Shown one piece after another: positions 8,329 to 16,172 of a stretch of 46,218 nucleotides of DNA. The stretch comes from Chloroflexota bacterium (GTDB lineage: Bacteria > Chloroflexota > Anaerolineae > Promineifilales > Promineifilaceae): NCBI GenBank assembly GCA_022616275.1, contig JAKEFB010000254.1, forward strand, positions 1 through 46,218, written 5' to 3'. The stretch's first letter is position 1, and each line of letters starts with the position of its first letter. Made by a program: the position numbers and the translations under genes. Below the pieces are notes generated by a model. It ran no database searches and was not told where the DNA came from. It saw only the letters and a program-made list of their open reading frames with translations.

Positions 8329-10290
8329 CTATAGCCCCATGTCGTCGGCCGCCCAGGCCAGGCCGGCTTCCTCCAGGGTGGCGCGGGTGGGGACGCCACT
8401 GGCCACGTCCCAGCCGGCTTGCTGGTAATACATGTCCAGGCCGGCGGCGATTTCAGCCTCGTCCAGGGCCACCCCGTCGGTCCGGCCGCCCTGGAGCGGC
8501 CGGCGGAACAGCTTCTTGGGTAGTGTGTCTTTGTCGCGGGCCAGCCCGTAGCGGGCGTTGAGGGCGCGCATGAGGTTTAAGCGCCGCCGGCCGATGGCCT
8601 GGATTTCCTCGACGGAGACGTCCCAACCGGTGGCCGCAGCCATCAAGCCGGCCATCTCTTGCGGCCCGTATAATTGCCAGCCCGGCCCATAGACAAACTG
8701 GCAGACGGAGATGGTGTCGCAGGCGCTGTAGGTGTACTGGGTCTTGAGGGCAAATTCGACCTTCTCGGCGTTGAGCGCCTTGGGGTGCTGCGGTTTGTCC
8801 AGGCCAATCTGGGACAGAAAGCGCTTGTAGCCGGGGGCGTCCGGCGTGCCTTCGTAGAGCTTGGGGTGGTACATGGGGTCGTGCTCGGAAGATTGGTGGT
8901 CGGCGCCAAAGGGGTTGACGGCGTAAATGAGGCCCAGGCTGCGCTTGACGTGGGGCATGTGGGCCGGCAATTCCTGGCCCTTGACCGTCAACAGGTAGTC
9001 GTGGCCTTTGCCCAGCCGGTCGGCCGCTTTGGCCGAACCCTCGGCCAGCACGTCGCCAAAGCCTTCCCGCTTGAGCGTCTTTTCCAGCATGGCCACCATG
9101 GCCCCGGCGTTGCCGAAGCGCAGCTCGATGCCGTCCGTCTCTTCGACCGCCAGCAGGCCGTTTTCAAAGCAGTCCATGGCCCAGGCGAGCGTTGCCCCGC
9201 AGGAGATGGTATCCACGCCGTACTGGTTGCACAACTGGTTGGCGTAGGCGATGGCCCGCAGGTCGTCTACGCCGCAGTAGGAGCCAAAGGTGGCAATGGT
9301 CTCGTATTCCGGCCCGCCGTATTCGGGGACGATGTTCTTTTCCCGCCACTCGGCTTCGACCACCCGCTTGCAGCGGACGGTGCAGGCGTAGCAGGTGTCG
9401 CGGCCGAGTTTGTCTTGTTTGCCCTCGGCCGCGCCGCGCAGCAATTCGTCGTACAATCGCTCGCCGCCGATGGCCTCAGCCTGCCCGGTGGTCGGCATCA
9501 CTCCGGAACTCCAGTTAAAGGCCGGCAGGCCGCTGGACCCGTAGTTGGCCATGACGGTGTCGGCCGTGCCGTACTTGCCCAGGCTGGCCACGTCGCGGTT
9601 CTGCTCAATTCCCTTAGCCCCTTTCCTGGCCATCGCCGTAACGGCTTTGGGGTCGGCCGGCCGGGCTTTTTGCGTGCCGCGCACGGCAATGGCCTTGAGC
9701 TTTTTGCTGCCCATAACGGCGCCGACGCCGGTGCGGCCCCAGGCGCGGTTGCTCATGTTCATGACGGCGGCAAAGTTGGCCAGCTTCTCGCCGGCCGGGC
9801 CGATCTGGGCAATTTCGACCTGCTTATCGCCCAGCTCTTGCTTGAGGATTTCGTCTACCTCGTGGGTCAGCCGGCCCCAGAGGTGGCCGGCGTCGCGCAG
9901 CTCGGCCTGGCCGTTGTGGACCCAGAGGTAGACGGGGCTGCTGGCCGCGCCGCGGACGACGATGGCGTCAAAGCCGGCAAACTTGAGTTCGGCCGGCCAG
10001 AAGCCGCCGGCCTGGCTGTCGGCCACGCCGCCGCTGCTGGGCGACTTGCAGGTCAGGGTGCAGCGGCTCTGGCCGCTGACGGCCAGCCCGGTGGGGGCGC
10101 TGATGGCAAAGACCATGGTGTTGTCCGGGCCAAGCGGGTCGGCCGCGGCCGGGGTGTATTGCCAGAGGTAGTACAACCCCATCAGGCTGCCGCCGACGTA
10201 GTGGCGGTAAAAGGCCTCGTCAGGGGTCTCAACCTCTAACGTACGATGAGTCAAATCTACGTGTAATATTTTACCAGTGTAGCCGTACAA
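8329..10290 (-). CDS. Aldehyde:ferredoxin oxidoreductase (tungsten cofactor type)
   Basis: The 653-residue protein belongs to the AOR family, which uses a tungsto- (or molybdo-) bispterin and one [4Fe-4S] cluster to oxidise aldehydes with ferredoxin or another carrier. The start MYGYTGKILHVDLTHRTLEV is typical of the family. The cluster cysteines are in DTCYACTVRCKRVVE with a distal cysteine in SACDTISVC; the pterin-domain patterns NRAWGRTGVGAVMGSKKLKA and GPEYETIATFGSYCG are present. Length is normal to slightly long. The start codon is TTG, backed by AAGGAG six bases upstream. No ferredoxin or molybdopterin gene is next to it, so the electron partner is unknown. It may detoxify aldehydes or serve fermentative or amino-acid metabolism. 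Confidence 0.92.
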   Translation of the reverse strand: MYGYTGKILHVDLTHRTLEVETPDEAFYRHYVGGSLMGLYYLWQYTPAAADPLGPDNTMVFAISAPTGLAVSGQSRCTLTCKSPSSGGVADSQAGGFWPAELKFAGFDAIVVRGAASSPVYLWVHNGQAELRDAGHLWGRLTHEVDEILKQELGDKQVEIAQIGPAGEKLANFAAVMNMSNRAWGRTGVGAVMGSKKLKAIAVRGTQKARPADPKAVTAMARKGAKGIEQNRDVASLGKYGTADTVMANYGSSGLPAFNWSSGVMPTTGQAEAIGGERLYDELLRGAAEGKQDKLGRDTCYACTVRCKRVVEAEWREKNIVPEYGGPEYETIATFGSYCGVDDLRAIAYANQLCNQYGVDTISCGATLAWAMDCFENGLLAVEETDGIELRFGNAGAMVAMLEKTLKREGFGDVLAEGSAKAADRLGKGHDYLLTVKGQELPAHMPHVKRSLGLIYAVNPFGADHQSSEHDPMYHPKLYEGTPDAPGYKRFLSQIGLDKPQHPKALNAEKVEFALKTQYTYSACDTISVCQFVYGPGWQLYGPQEMAGLMAAATGWDVSVEEIQAIGRRRLNLMRALNARYGLARDKDTLPKKLFRRPLQGGRTDGVALDEAEIAAGLDMYYQQAGWDVASGVPTRATLEEAGLAWAADDMGL

Positions 10291-10405
10291 TTGTTGCTCC
10301 TTGCAGCTTTTGAGAAATAATACCCTATAAATTTACTGTAAATCATACTATGGGAGTGGTTGTCCGGCAATTGCGCTGGCAAATCCTATACTTTGGGAAA
10401 CGACG

Positions 10406-10663
10406 ATGGGCATGAAATTAACTGAGAATCCTGTGGAAGTAGAAGACGGAATTGAAACAACGGAATATAGTCTGGTGATTGACGGCGTTGTAGAACTAAG
10501 GGCCGGTATGGACTCAAAACAGTTCTTTGATGGACTTCTTGACGCCATCATTGATTACGTGGAAAAACACAATGCCCTGGCTGGTCTTAGCCTGTCACAT
10601 CAAGCATATAAAGATCCGGAAGAAGAGCGCTTTGAGGAAGAGGATGGGACAAAAGGACCCTAA
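10406..10663 (+). CDS. Small acidic protein of unknown function, 85 aa
   Basis: I do not recognise it. It is short and acidic, with a beta-strand-rich first half (TTEYSLVIDGVVELRAGMD) and a predicted helix (FFDGLLDAIIDYVEKHNAL), ending in a run of Glu and Asp. A TATACT box at 10387-10392 would start RNA close to the ATG, giving a very short leader; there is no clear ribosome site. A second ATG lies two codons in. It is convergent with the next small gene, with 25 bases between the stops, and lies apart from the longer operons around it. Confidence 0.55.
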   Translation: MGMKLTENPVEVEDGIETTEYSLVIDGVVELRAGMDSKQFFDGLLDAIIDYVEKHNALAGLSLSHQAYKDPEEERFEEEDGTKGP

Positions 10664-10688
10664 GACCGGTCAAGAGTTTGTCAAAATC

Positions 10689-11078
10689 TCACCATTCGAG
10701 AGGTTTATCACCCCTGTTCTCAATGATCATCCACTCGTGATAGAGGACAGTCAGGTAAAAATCTTCACCCGGCACTTTGTCACAAACGGCGACAAAGCCT
10801 GACCACAAGGGATCATCATACCAGGTAGTGTCTTTCAGGAAGATGGTTAGTGATTGCCCATCGGCGCTGGGAATGACGCGCAGGACAGTAATATTAGGAT
10901 GCTGCCCCCGTTCGATGGGCAACAGTACGTCGTACCCGTTAATTTGCCTGAATTCCGGGTCATGATATTTCAACACACTGGTCCAGGTTTCTGGCCCTTC
11001 GTGTTTTTCGATGATACGGTCCCAGCGGTAAGTCTTGATTTTAGTGATCGTTTCTGGCGAGAGGTCGGCTAATTTCAC
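10689..11078 (-). CDS. Protein of unknown function, 129 aa
   Basis: I do not recognise a family. The protein is soluble, rich in Trp and charged residues, with alternating beta-like stretches (NITVLRVIPSADGQSLTIFL, WSGFVAVCDKVPGEDFYLTV) and an N-terminal helix (LSPETITKIKTYRWDRIIEK). The GTG start at 11078 is preceded by AAGGT at a usual distance. It is the last gene of a minus-strand run with the DUF3291 gene (9-base gap) and the glycosyltransferase upstream, so the three may be co-transcribed. Confidence 0.6.
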   Translation of the reverse strand: MKLADLSPETITKIKTYRWDRIIEKHEGPETWTSVLKYHDPEFRQINGYDVLLPIERGQHPNITVLRVIPSADGQSLTIFLKDTTWYDDPLWSGFVAVCDKVPGEDFYLTVLYHEWMIIENRGDKPLEW

Positions 11079-11087
11079 TGCGCTACC

Positions 11088-11588
11088 TTAGAAAGCTGGG
11101 CAGGGCTGGAAGGCTGACCAATCAACTGTTTGGACAAACGCTTCGTCCGGGGGGAACGTGGTTTTAAAGGTGAAAGCAATGGGCGTTGGGCCGTGCTTCT
11201 CCAGATGGGCCAGCCGTTTCTTGCCTTCGTCTACACCGGGAACGTGGCCGGCCGGAACCCACCACAAAGCGACGTAGGCGTCGGGGATTTTCTCGAACCA
11301 ATCACGCCTCTGCCGCACCAACCCGGCGTGGGCCGTGCGGTAAACGTATTCTTTGAGGTGGGGAATGGATTCCCAGACCGACATATTGACGATGATGCGT
11401 TCGTCGTCGTAGGGGCGCAGGTAGGTGGCGTTGCCGGCGTCGGTTTGCAGGCGCCAGACGAAGCCGGGGCTGCGGTCGGCCAGGGCGTTGATCTCGTCCA
11501 GCCGGCCGACGAAACCGGCCATGATGGGATCGTCAAGGGGCGCGTTCATGCGAGCGATGTTGATCTGGGCGACGTGTAATTTGGGCAT
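11088..11588 (-). CDS. DUF3291 domain protein
   Basis: The 166-residue protein fits DUF3291, a ferredoxin-like (dimeric alpha/beta-barrel) fold: LHVAQINIARMNAPLDDP at the start, then NALADRSPGFVWRLQTDAGN, IIVNMSVWESIPHLKEYVYR and ALWWVPAGHVPGVDEGKKRL near the end. Members often resemble antibiotic-biosynthesis monooxygenase-like proteins; no reaction is established. GGAG lies seven bases before the ATG. It sits 12 bases after the glycosyltransferase gene and 9 before the 129-residue protein on the same strand. Confidence 0.8.
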   Translation of the reverse strand: MPKLHVAQINIARMNAPLDDPIMAGFVGRLDEINALADRSPGFVWRLQTDAGNATYLRPYDDERIIVNMSVWESIPHLKEYVYRTAHAGLVRQRRDWFEKIPDAYVALWWVPAGHVPGVDEGKKRLAHLEKHGPTPIAFTFKTTFPPDEAFVQTVDWSAFQPCPAF

Positions 11589-11600
11589 TGCTGTCTCCTG

Positions 11601-12641
11601 CTACCCCCGTTTCATTCCAGAGCCGCCATTGGCGGCCCTGGCCTCCCCTTCCCGGACTAACTGGTTCAGCCCATCTGCCGTCCGCCGTCCGTCGTCCGCC
11701 GTCAATTGCGACAGCTCCAACTTCTTCAGCCGGTACAACATCTCCTGGGTCAACTGGCGGTGTTTGCTGGCAATGTCGGCCTGGATACCGAAGAGGAAAA
11801 TGAGGACGCCGACCAGGACCAGGCCGGTGCCGATGGTCACCGACTGGACGAAGCGGTTTTGATCCATCACGTAGGCGTAACCAAAGCGGCCGAGCAGGAT
11901 CAGGCCGGCCAGGAGGAAAGGGGCCGCCAGGTAGCTGAAGGTCCGCAGCGGCTCGTAGAAGGCGTAGAGCCGCAAAATAGTGCCGGCCTGGGCCTTGATA
12001 AAGTGCCAGGTGTTGCGCTGCAGGCGCGACGGCCGGGTGGGCGAGTTGGTGGCCACCGGCACGCTGAGAACGGTCAGCCCCATCTTGCCGGCCTGGATAA
12101 TCGTCTCCAGGGTGTAACTATAATTGGTGAGGATATTCAGCCGCAGGGCCGCCTCCCGCGAATAGGCGCGGAAGCCGCTGGGGGCGTCGGGCACGTCTGT
12201 GCCGCTGACAGTGCGGACCATCCAGCTCCCTACCCCTTGCAAGCCCTTCTTCAAGGGCGAAAAGTGGGGCAGCCGCTCGACCTGGCGGTTGCCGATGACG
12301 ATGTCGGCCCGGCCCGCGACGATGGGGGCGACCAGGTCGGGGATGGCCGCGGCCGGGTATTGGTTGTCGCCGTCGGTGTTGACGATGATGTCGGCTCCCA
12401 GCCGCAGGCTGGTCTCCAGGCCGGTGGCAAAGGCCTGGGCCAGCCCCAGGGTGCGGGCGTGGCGGACCAGGTGGGTGATCCCCAGGGCCTGGGCCACGGC
12501 CGCCGTTTCGTCCTGGCTGCCGTCGTCCACGACCAGCGTCTCAAGGCAACTGACGCCGGGAATCTCGGCCGGCAGCCCGGCCAGCGCGGCCGGCAGGGTG
12601 CTGGCTTCGTCCAGGCAGGGGATCTGGACAATGAGTTTCAC
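11601..12641 (-). CDS. Family 2 glycosyltransferase with C-terminal membrane anchor
   Basis: The 346-residue protein is a GT-A fold enzyme of the dolichol-/undecaprenyl-phosphate glycosyltransferase type. Seen: nucleotide-binding start (LIVQIPCLDEASTLPAAL), VVDDGSQDET, the DxD region (IIVNTDGDNQYPAAAIPDL), an acceptor-side PSGFRAYSREAALRLN, and two membrane helices (FSYLAAPFLLAGLILLGRFG and TIGTGLVLVGVLIFLFGIQ) near the C-terminus. It probably moves a sugar from a nucleotide donor to a lipid phosphate at the inner face of the membrane. The start codon is GTG, with a repeat array directly upstream and no clear ribosome site. The tail after the helices (ADDGRRTADG) is encoded by a GTCCGCC word array and is likely a late addition. 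Confidence 0.85.
   Translation of the reverse strand: MKLIVQIPCLDEASTLPAALAGLPAEIPGVSCLETLVVDDGSQDETAAVAQALGITHLVRHARTLGLAQAFATGLETSLRLGADIIVNTDGDNQYPAAAIPDLVAPIVAGRADIVIGNRQVERLPHFSPLKKGLQGVGSWMVRTVSGTDVPDAPSGFRAYSREAALRLNILTNYSYTLETIIQAGKMGLTVLSVPVATNSPTRPSRLQRNTWHFIKAQAGTILRLYAFYEPLRTFSYLAAPFLLAGLILLGRFGYAYVMDQNRFVQSVTIGTGLVLVGVLIFLFGIQADIASKHRQLTQEMLYRLKKLELSQLTADDGRRTADGLNQLVREGEARAANGGSGMKRG
11677..11703. repeat. Intragenic word array (GTCCGCC)
   Basis: GTCCGCC, GTCCGTC, GTCCGCC, GTC run in 7-base steps inside the 3' part of the glycosyltransferase gene and encode its Arg-, Thr-, Ala- and Asp-rich tail. This is the clearest case of a word array inside a reading frame. Confidence 0.65.
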
Positions 12642-12647
12642 GGGGGA

Positions 12648-12730
12648 AAGTATCAGGTATCAGGGGGCAGGTGTCAAGTGGCAGGTGGCAGGTGGCAAGT
12701 ATGCAAGTATGCGAGTATGCGAGTCGGCGA
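12648..12730. repeat. 7-nt word array with drifting word
   Basis: Steps of seven bases read AAGTATC, AGGTATC, AGGGGGC, AGGTGTC, AAGTGGC, AGGTGGC, AGGTGGC, AAGTATG and then GAGTATG and GAGTCGG forms. The word changes gradually along the array. It fills the gap between the alkyltransferase-like gene and the glycosyltransferase gene. Confidence 0.75.
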
Positions 12731-12734
12731 GGGG

Positions 12735-13127
12735 TCAGGGTATGGCTGGATCCTGGCCGGTGTGCATGATGTCGTCTATTTCTAGCCAGTGCAGTCCAGA
12801 CCAGAGGTAGCGGTCAAAGTTGACGATGCGCAGATCGTCGCCGACTGGGACGCCTTCGGCGCGCAGCAGGGCGGCCTGCTCCTGGGCGGCGTGCTCCGGG
12901 TTGACAATGGAAATGCGACCCTGGTTGTTGACCACCCGCTGCCAGGGAATGTCGGCGTAAGTCGGGTCGGCCTCTTTGTCCTTGAGCGCCCGCAGGGCGT
13001 AGCCTACGGCGCGAGCGGCGTTGGGCGCGCCGAGCATCTGGGCAATGCGGCCGTAACTGGTGACCTGCCCCCGTGGAATCCGCCTGACCACGGCATAGAC
13101 CTGTTCGTAGAAGTTCGATGTGCTCAC
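12735..13127 (-). CDS. Alkyltransferase-like (ATL) protein of the MGMT family
   Basis: The 130-residue protein is the DNA-binding domain of the O6-alkylguanine-DNA alkyltransferase family. It starts with FYEQVYAVVRRIPRGQVTSY and GRIAQMLGAPNAARAVGYAL, the usual helix-turn-helix. The active-site pattern PCHRV is here PWQRV: the alkyl-accepting cysteine is replaced by tryptophan. Proteins of this kind (ATL) bind O6-alkylguanine and flag it for nucleotide excision repair instead of removing the alkyl group; that role is inferred from the family. The start is GTG with no clear ribosome site. A possible promoter lies about 58 bases upstream and a structured region further up. Confidence 0.85.
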   Translation of the reverse strand: MSTSNFYEQVYAVVRRIPRGQVTSYGRIAQMLGAPNAARAVGYALRALKDKEADPTYADIPWQRVVNNQGRISIVNPEHAAQEQAALLRAEGVPVGDDLRIVNFDRYLWSGLHWLEIDDIMHTGQDPAIP

Positions 13128-13184
13128 TTTAATCGTCTGCCGTCAAATGTCATGGGTCAAAGGTGACATTCGTCACTCTACCAG

Positions 13185-13214
13185 TAGACAAGGCTATGTT
13201 ACTATACTGTCAAA
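13185..13214 (-). promoter_or_regulatory. Promoter TTGACA-N18-TGTCTA for the ATL gene
   Basis: On the minus strand a perfect -35 TTGACA (13209-13214) is followed after 18 bases by TGTCTA (13185-13190). The start of RNA would be about 50 bases before the GTG codon. Confidence 0.35.
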
Positions 13215-13233
13215 TTGAATAGATCGCTACCCC

Positions 13234-13377
13234 AAGCTACCGGTTGGCCGGCGTCACGGCAAGAGTCAAAATTCTAACAGATGTGGCCGGTTTGGATCTG
13301 TGTACGTCCGTGGACTACCCCAGCCGCCAAAATTTGGATTGAAGCACTCTGCACAAAACGCCCAAAACCGGTAGCTT
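13234..13377. other. Candidate structured RNA or small inverted-repeat element
   Basis: A perfect 12-bp inverted repeat (AAGCTACCGGTT at 13234-13245, AACCGGTAGCTT at 13366-13377) encloses about 120 bases that hold three further palindromes: ACAGAT/ATCTGT (13277-13301), GTCC-GT-GGAC (13306-13315) and CCAAA-A-TTTGG (13327-13337). The 386-base gap has no believable gene. It could be a non-coding RNA, a leader of the ATL gene, or a miniature transposable element. Confidence 0.35.
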
Positions 13378-13513
13378 CCCAAGCGAACCCTCCTTTCTTA
13401 TGGCCGCCCGGTTATGGGCTGGATGCAAGTACTTTCTTAAAGCACGTAGCGTCGCCTCCTCAAATCGCTATTGAGCTTGCGCCAGCCCTTAGAAAATAAT
13501 CGGGTGGCCTCTT

Positions 13514-14752
13514 CTATTTACCTGATCGCCCGTTGGCCTTTTCCGTAGCCACTTCTTGCCTTGGGGCGGCCGGTTGCTCCAGCAAGTATTGCTCAGCCTG
13601 TTTGATCAACCCGTTTAACCGCCTGATCATATTTATTATTTCCGGGGAATCTGGCTCGTCGTTCTTGTGGTACGACTCCCGCACAGTGTCCAGGCGAACG
13701 TACAGTTGGGCAATTTGCTCGGATGGGTTGGCCACGGCCGGCGACCGGGCTTGATACAGTAACCGGGATAGTAAAATTTGAATAGCCGCGGCCAGCGGCG
13801 GGGCCACGATCAGGCCCAGAATGCCAAAGTCTTCAACCAGGATCAGCATGACCAGGACGACGAGAATAGGGCTGTAGCGGCGGCGGTTGAATAAGCGCGG
13901 CTCCACCTGCAGTTCCAGGAACAGCAACACCGTCACCGTGTACAGGACGGCCCCTACGGCAAAAACCGGACCATTGGCCAGGCCAACCAGGAAAACGGGC
14001 GCGGCCGTCAGGACTGCGCCCACCAGGGGAACGATCCAGGCTACTGCGCCTAAAAAAGCCAGCAGCGCCGGGTAGCGTAAACCAATGAGCCAGTAACCCA
14101 GCCCCAGCAAAACCACGGCCACCAGGCTCTGAACAATTTCGCTACGGATGTAAGCCCCCAGGCCACTCTCAATATCCCGCCAGATGCGGCGGGCCCGCAC
14201 CCGCCGGCCGGCCGGCAGCACAGACAGCCAGAGCCGCTCAAAACGGTTTTGGTCTACAATCCAATAAATGCTGACCAGCACGACCGCGAGGAGGCCGCCG
14301 ATAGCGCCCAGGAAGCCCCGCGTCAGACCGAACACCCGAGAGAAAATCATCTCTCCCTGGGGACCGGTTATCGCCTGGTACAAATCATTCGGCGGCGGCA
14401 GCCGGGAAACAATGGCCTGTTGCAGCGCCGTGCCCTCTTCCGACCAGCGGGACCAGTTGGCCTCGTAAGCAGCGGCAAAGTCGTCGGCCAACCGCTGCAG
14501 TTCGTCAAACATCGGCCGGCCCAACACAAACAGGAAGGCCAGCAGCGCCCCCAGGGTGACCAGGTAGGTGAAGACTACCGCCAGAGATAAGGGCAGGCCA
14601 CGAGCAACCAGGCGATTGACCACCGGCCGGATAGCGCCGGCCGCAGCCAGAGAGAGCACGAACAGGCCAATAATGAGGCGAAACTGCCACAACAGCAGCA
14701 AAATGGTAATCGTGGCCATAGCCACCGCAGTGTAGCCGGCCAATCGTTTCAT
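13514..14752 (-). CDS. AI-2E family transporter (second copy)
   Basis: The 412-residue membrane protein has about eight hydrophobic segments, arranged as in PF01594: an N-terminal pair (TITILLLLWQFRLIIGLFVL), a soluble stretch around residues 90-150, then a bundle starting LAVVLVSIYWIVDQNRF and ending LEDFG-type LVMLILVEDFGILGLIVAPP. The soluble tail (residues 350-412) is charged. The family was named for autoinducer-2 export but also includes sodium/proton antiporters and regulators, so the cargo is open. Its ATG overlaps the stop of the preceding copy (ATGA), so the two are co-transcribed and may work together. A large gap follows its stop. Confidence 0.87.
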   Translation of the reverse strand: MKRLAGYTAVAMATITILLLLWQFRLIIGLFVLSLAAAGAIRPVVNRLVARGLPLSLAVVFTYLVTLGALLAFLFVLGRPMFDELQRLADDFAAAYEANWSRWSEEGTALQQAIVSRLPPPNDLYQAITGPQGEMIFSRVFGLTRGFLGAIGGLLAVVLVSIYWIVDQNRFERLWLSVLPAGRRVRARRIWRDIESGLGAYIRSEIVQSLVAVVLLGLGYWLIGLRYPALLAFLGAVAWIVPLVGAVLTAAPVFLVGLANGPVFAVGAVLYTVTVLLFLELQVEPRLFNRRRYSPILVVLVMLILVEDFGILGLIVAPPLAAAIQILLSRLLYQARSPAVANPSEQIAQLYVRLDTVRESYHKNDEPDSPEIINMIRRLNGLIKQAEQYLLEQPAAPRQEVATEKANGRSGK

Positions 14753-16056
14753 GACCCCTCCGGCCCTTCCCCCTGACCGTTGCCAGCTTCCAGGATGCTG
14801 TCCAGGTCGGCGGCGATAGCCTCCAGAGAGTCTTCAAACTTATCGGCGTCGCCGAGCGCCTCTTGTTCCTTGTGGCGAATGATCTTGCGCAAGTCCATCA
14901 CCAGCTCTTGTGTCTCGTAACGCAAAACGCTCAATTCGTCCCGGCTAGCCGCCGGCGGCTGTTCCAGAGCCTCCGGGCTGAGCAGGAAGCGGTCTAGAAA
15001 AAGCTGGACGATGGCGGCAATGGGCACGGCCACCAGGGCCCCGGCCAGGCCGAAGAGCGAGCCAAAGCCCAGAATTGCCAGCAAGGTGACGATGGGCCGG
15101 ACGCCAACGGCTCGCTGCATTATCCTGGGCACGAGCACGGCATTCTCCACCTGCTGGATAATCACCGTTGCCAGCACAACCCAGATCACTTTGGTCGGCG
15201 CCACCGAAAGAGCCACCAGCCCGGCCGGGATAGCCCCCAGCCCTGGGCCAATGATAGGCATTGCTTCCAGGATGCCAGCGACCAGGGCCAGCACCAGGGC
15301 ATAAGGCAGGCCAATCAGCAAATAAGCGACCAGGGCCATGAGGCCGACCAGCAGGCATAAAACGGTCTGGCCAATGACGAAAGCGCCCACTTTCTCTTCG
15401 ATATCGGCCACAAACTGGCGCACGTACTCCCGCCGTTCCGCCGGCACGAGCAACAGCAGGGTGCGTTTGGTCCGGTCGCTGTCCAGAGTCCAGTAAAAGG
15501 CCAGGGTCATCACGGCCACAATGGCGAAAAGAGTCCTGGCCACCAGGCTGACCCACTGCAATCCCTGGTTAAAGGCCGCCGCCGCTTCTTCACCGCCACC
15601 TGTTTCGGGCGCTGCCCCTTCAGACGGCGGCAGCTCAGGCACACCTACGCCGGAGAGATCAACCGGTAATTCATTACCCAGCCGCCAGATTAAGAAATTG
15701 GGGCTGCTCAACATCTGGCTCCGCAACTCCTGGTAAGCCTCCGGTAGGGCGGCCCCAATGCGGCCGATCTGTTCTGTTAACAGGGGTATCCCCAACCAGG
15801 CGAAGCCGGCGATCACAACCAACAACAAACCGTATAACAAAATGATGCCCAGCGGCCGGGGAATGCCCCACTGGTGAAGCCGGTCTACCACTGGCTTCAG
15901 CGCGGTGCTGATGACCAGAGCGACGAAGAGGATAAAGACAACCTGGTAGTAGCGAAAGAGGAGCCAGAAGGCCAGGGCCACCAGGGCAACGGTCAACGTA
16001 ACCAGGATAACCTGGCGCACGGTGAGAGAAGGCAGGCGCAGGCCGTTCGACGACAT
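14749..16056 (-). CDS. AI-2E family transporter (first copy)
   Basis: The 435-residue integral membrane protein has the same PF01594 layout as its downstream neighbour: LTVALVALAFWLLFRYYQVV near the start, a loop rich in Gly and Glu (residues about 150-175) and a C-terminal bundle (VLALVAGILEAMPIIGPGLG, IVTLLAILGFGSLFGLAGAL). I place the start at the ATG at 16056. The frame extends to a TTG at 16092, but a TACAAT box at 16063-16068 would start transcription at or next to the 16056 ATG, making the longer form impossible from that promoter. The charged C-terminal tail is shared with the second copy. The cargo is not known. Confidence 0.85.
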   Translation of the reverse strand: MSSNGLRLPSLTVRQVILVTLTVALVALAFWLLFRYYQVVFILFVALVISTALKPVVDRLHQWGIPRPLGIILLYGLLLVVIAGFAWLGIPLLTEQIGRIGAALPEAYQELRSQMLSSPNFLIWRLGNELPVDLSGVGVPELPPSEGAAPETGGGEEAAAAFNQGLQWVSLVARTLFAIVAVMTLAFYWTLDSDRTKRTLLLLVPAERREYVRQFVADIEEKVGAFVIGQTVLCLLVGLMALVAYLLIGLPYALVLALVAGILEAMPIIGPGLGAIPAGLVALSVAPTKVIWVVLATVIIQQVENAVLVPRIMQRAVGVRPIVTLLAILGFGSLFGLAGALVAVPIAAIVQLFLDRFLLSPEALEQPPAASRDELSVLRYETQELVMDLRKIIRHKEQEALGDADKFEDSLEAIAADLDSILEAGNGQGEGPEGS

Positions 16057-16062
16057 CAATAT

Positions 16063-16092
16063 ATTGTAGTAACGGCTGAATCGGACGGTCAA
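16063..16092 (-). promoter_or_regulatory. Promoter TTGACC-N18-TACAAT, probably leaderless
   Basis: On the minus strand TTGACC (16087-16092) and TACAAT (16063-16068) are 18 bases apart. The ATG at 16056 begins seven bases after the -10 box, which is where transcription would start. No ribosome site precedes it. Confidence 0.45.
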
Positions 16093-16172
16093 TGTGCCTG
16101 GGGCATATTTCTAAATTGTCTACCCTACCCGGAGGTTGGCGGTTTCACCGCTTGAACCACCGGGAGGGTGTT

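Noticed and set aside
8674-10239. 521-codon plus-strand frame opposite the aldehyde ferredoxin oxidoreductase
   Set aside because: Mirror frame; Gly/Val/Ala-rich sequence without domains, while the other strand has all AOR motifs.
10527-10802. 91-codon frame overlapping two small genes
   Set aside because: It overlaps the 85-aa gene in another frame and the 129-aa gene on the other strand; both of those have better support.
13281-13499. 72-codon plus-strand frame in the large gap
   Set aside because: Composition is unlike a protein, no ribosome site; it crosses the inverted-repeat element.
13514-16056. Quorum-sensing autoinducer-2 exporters
   Set aside because: The family name alone does not show the cargo; no luxS or lsr gene is in the window.
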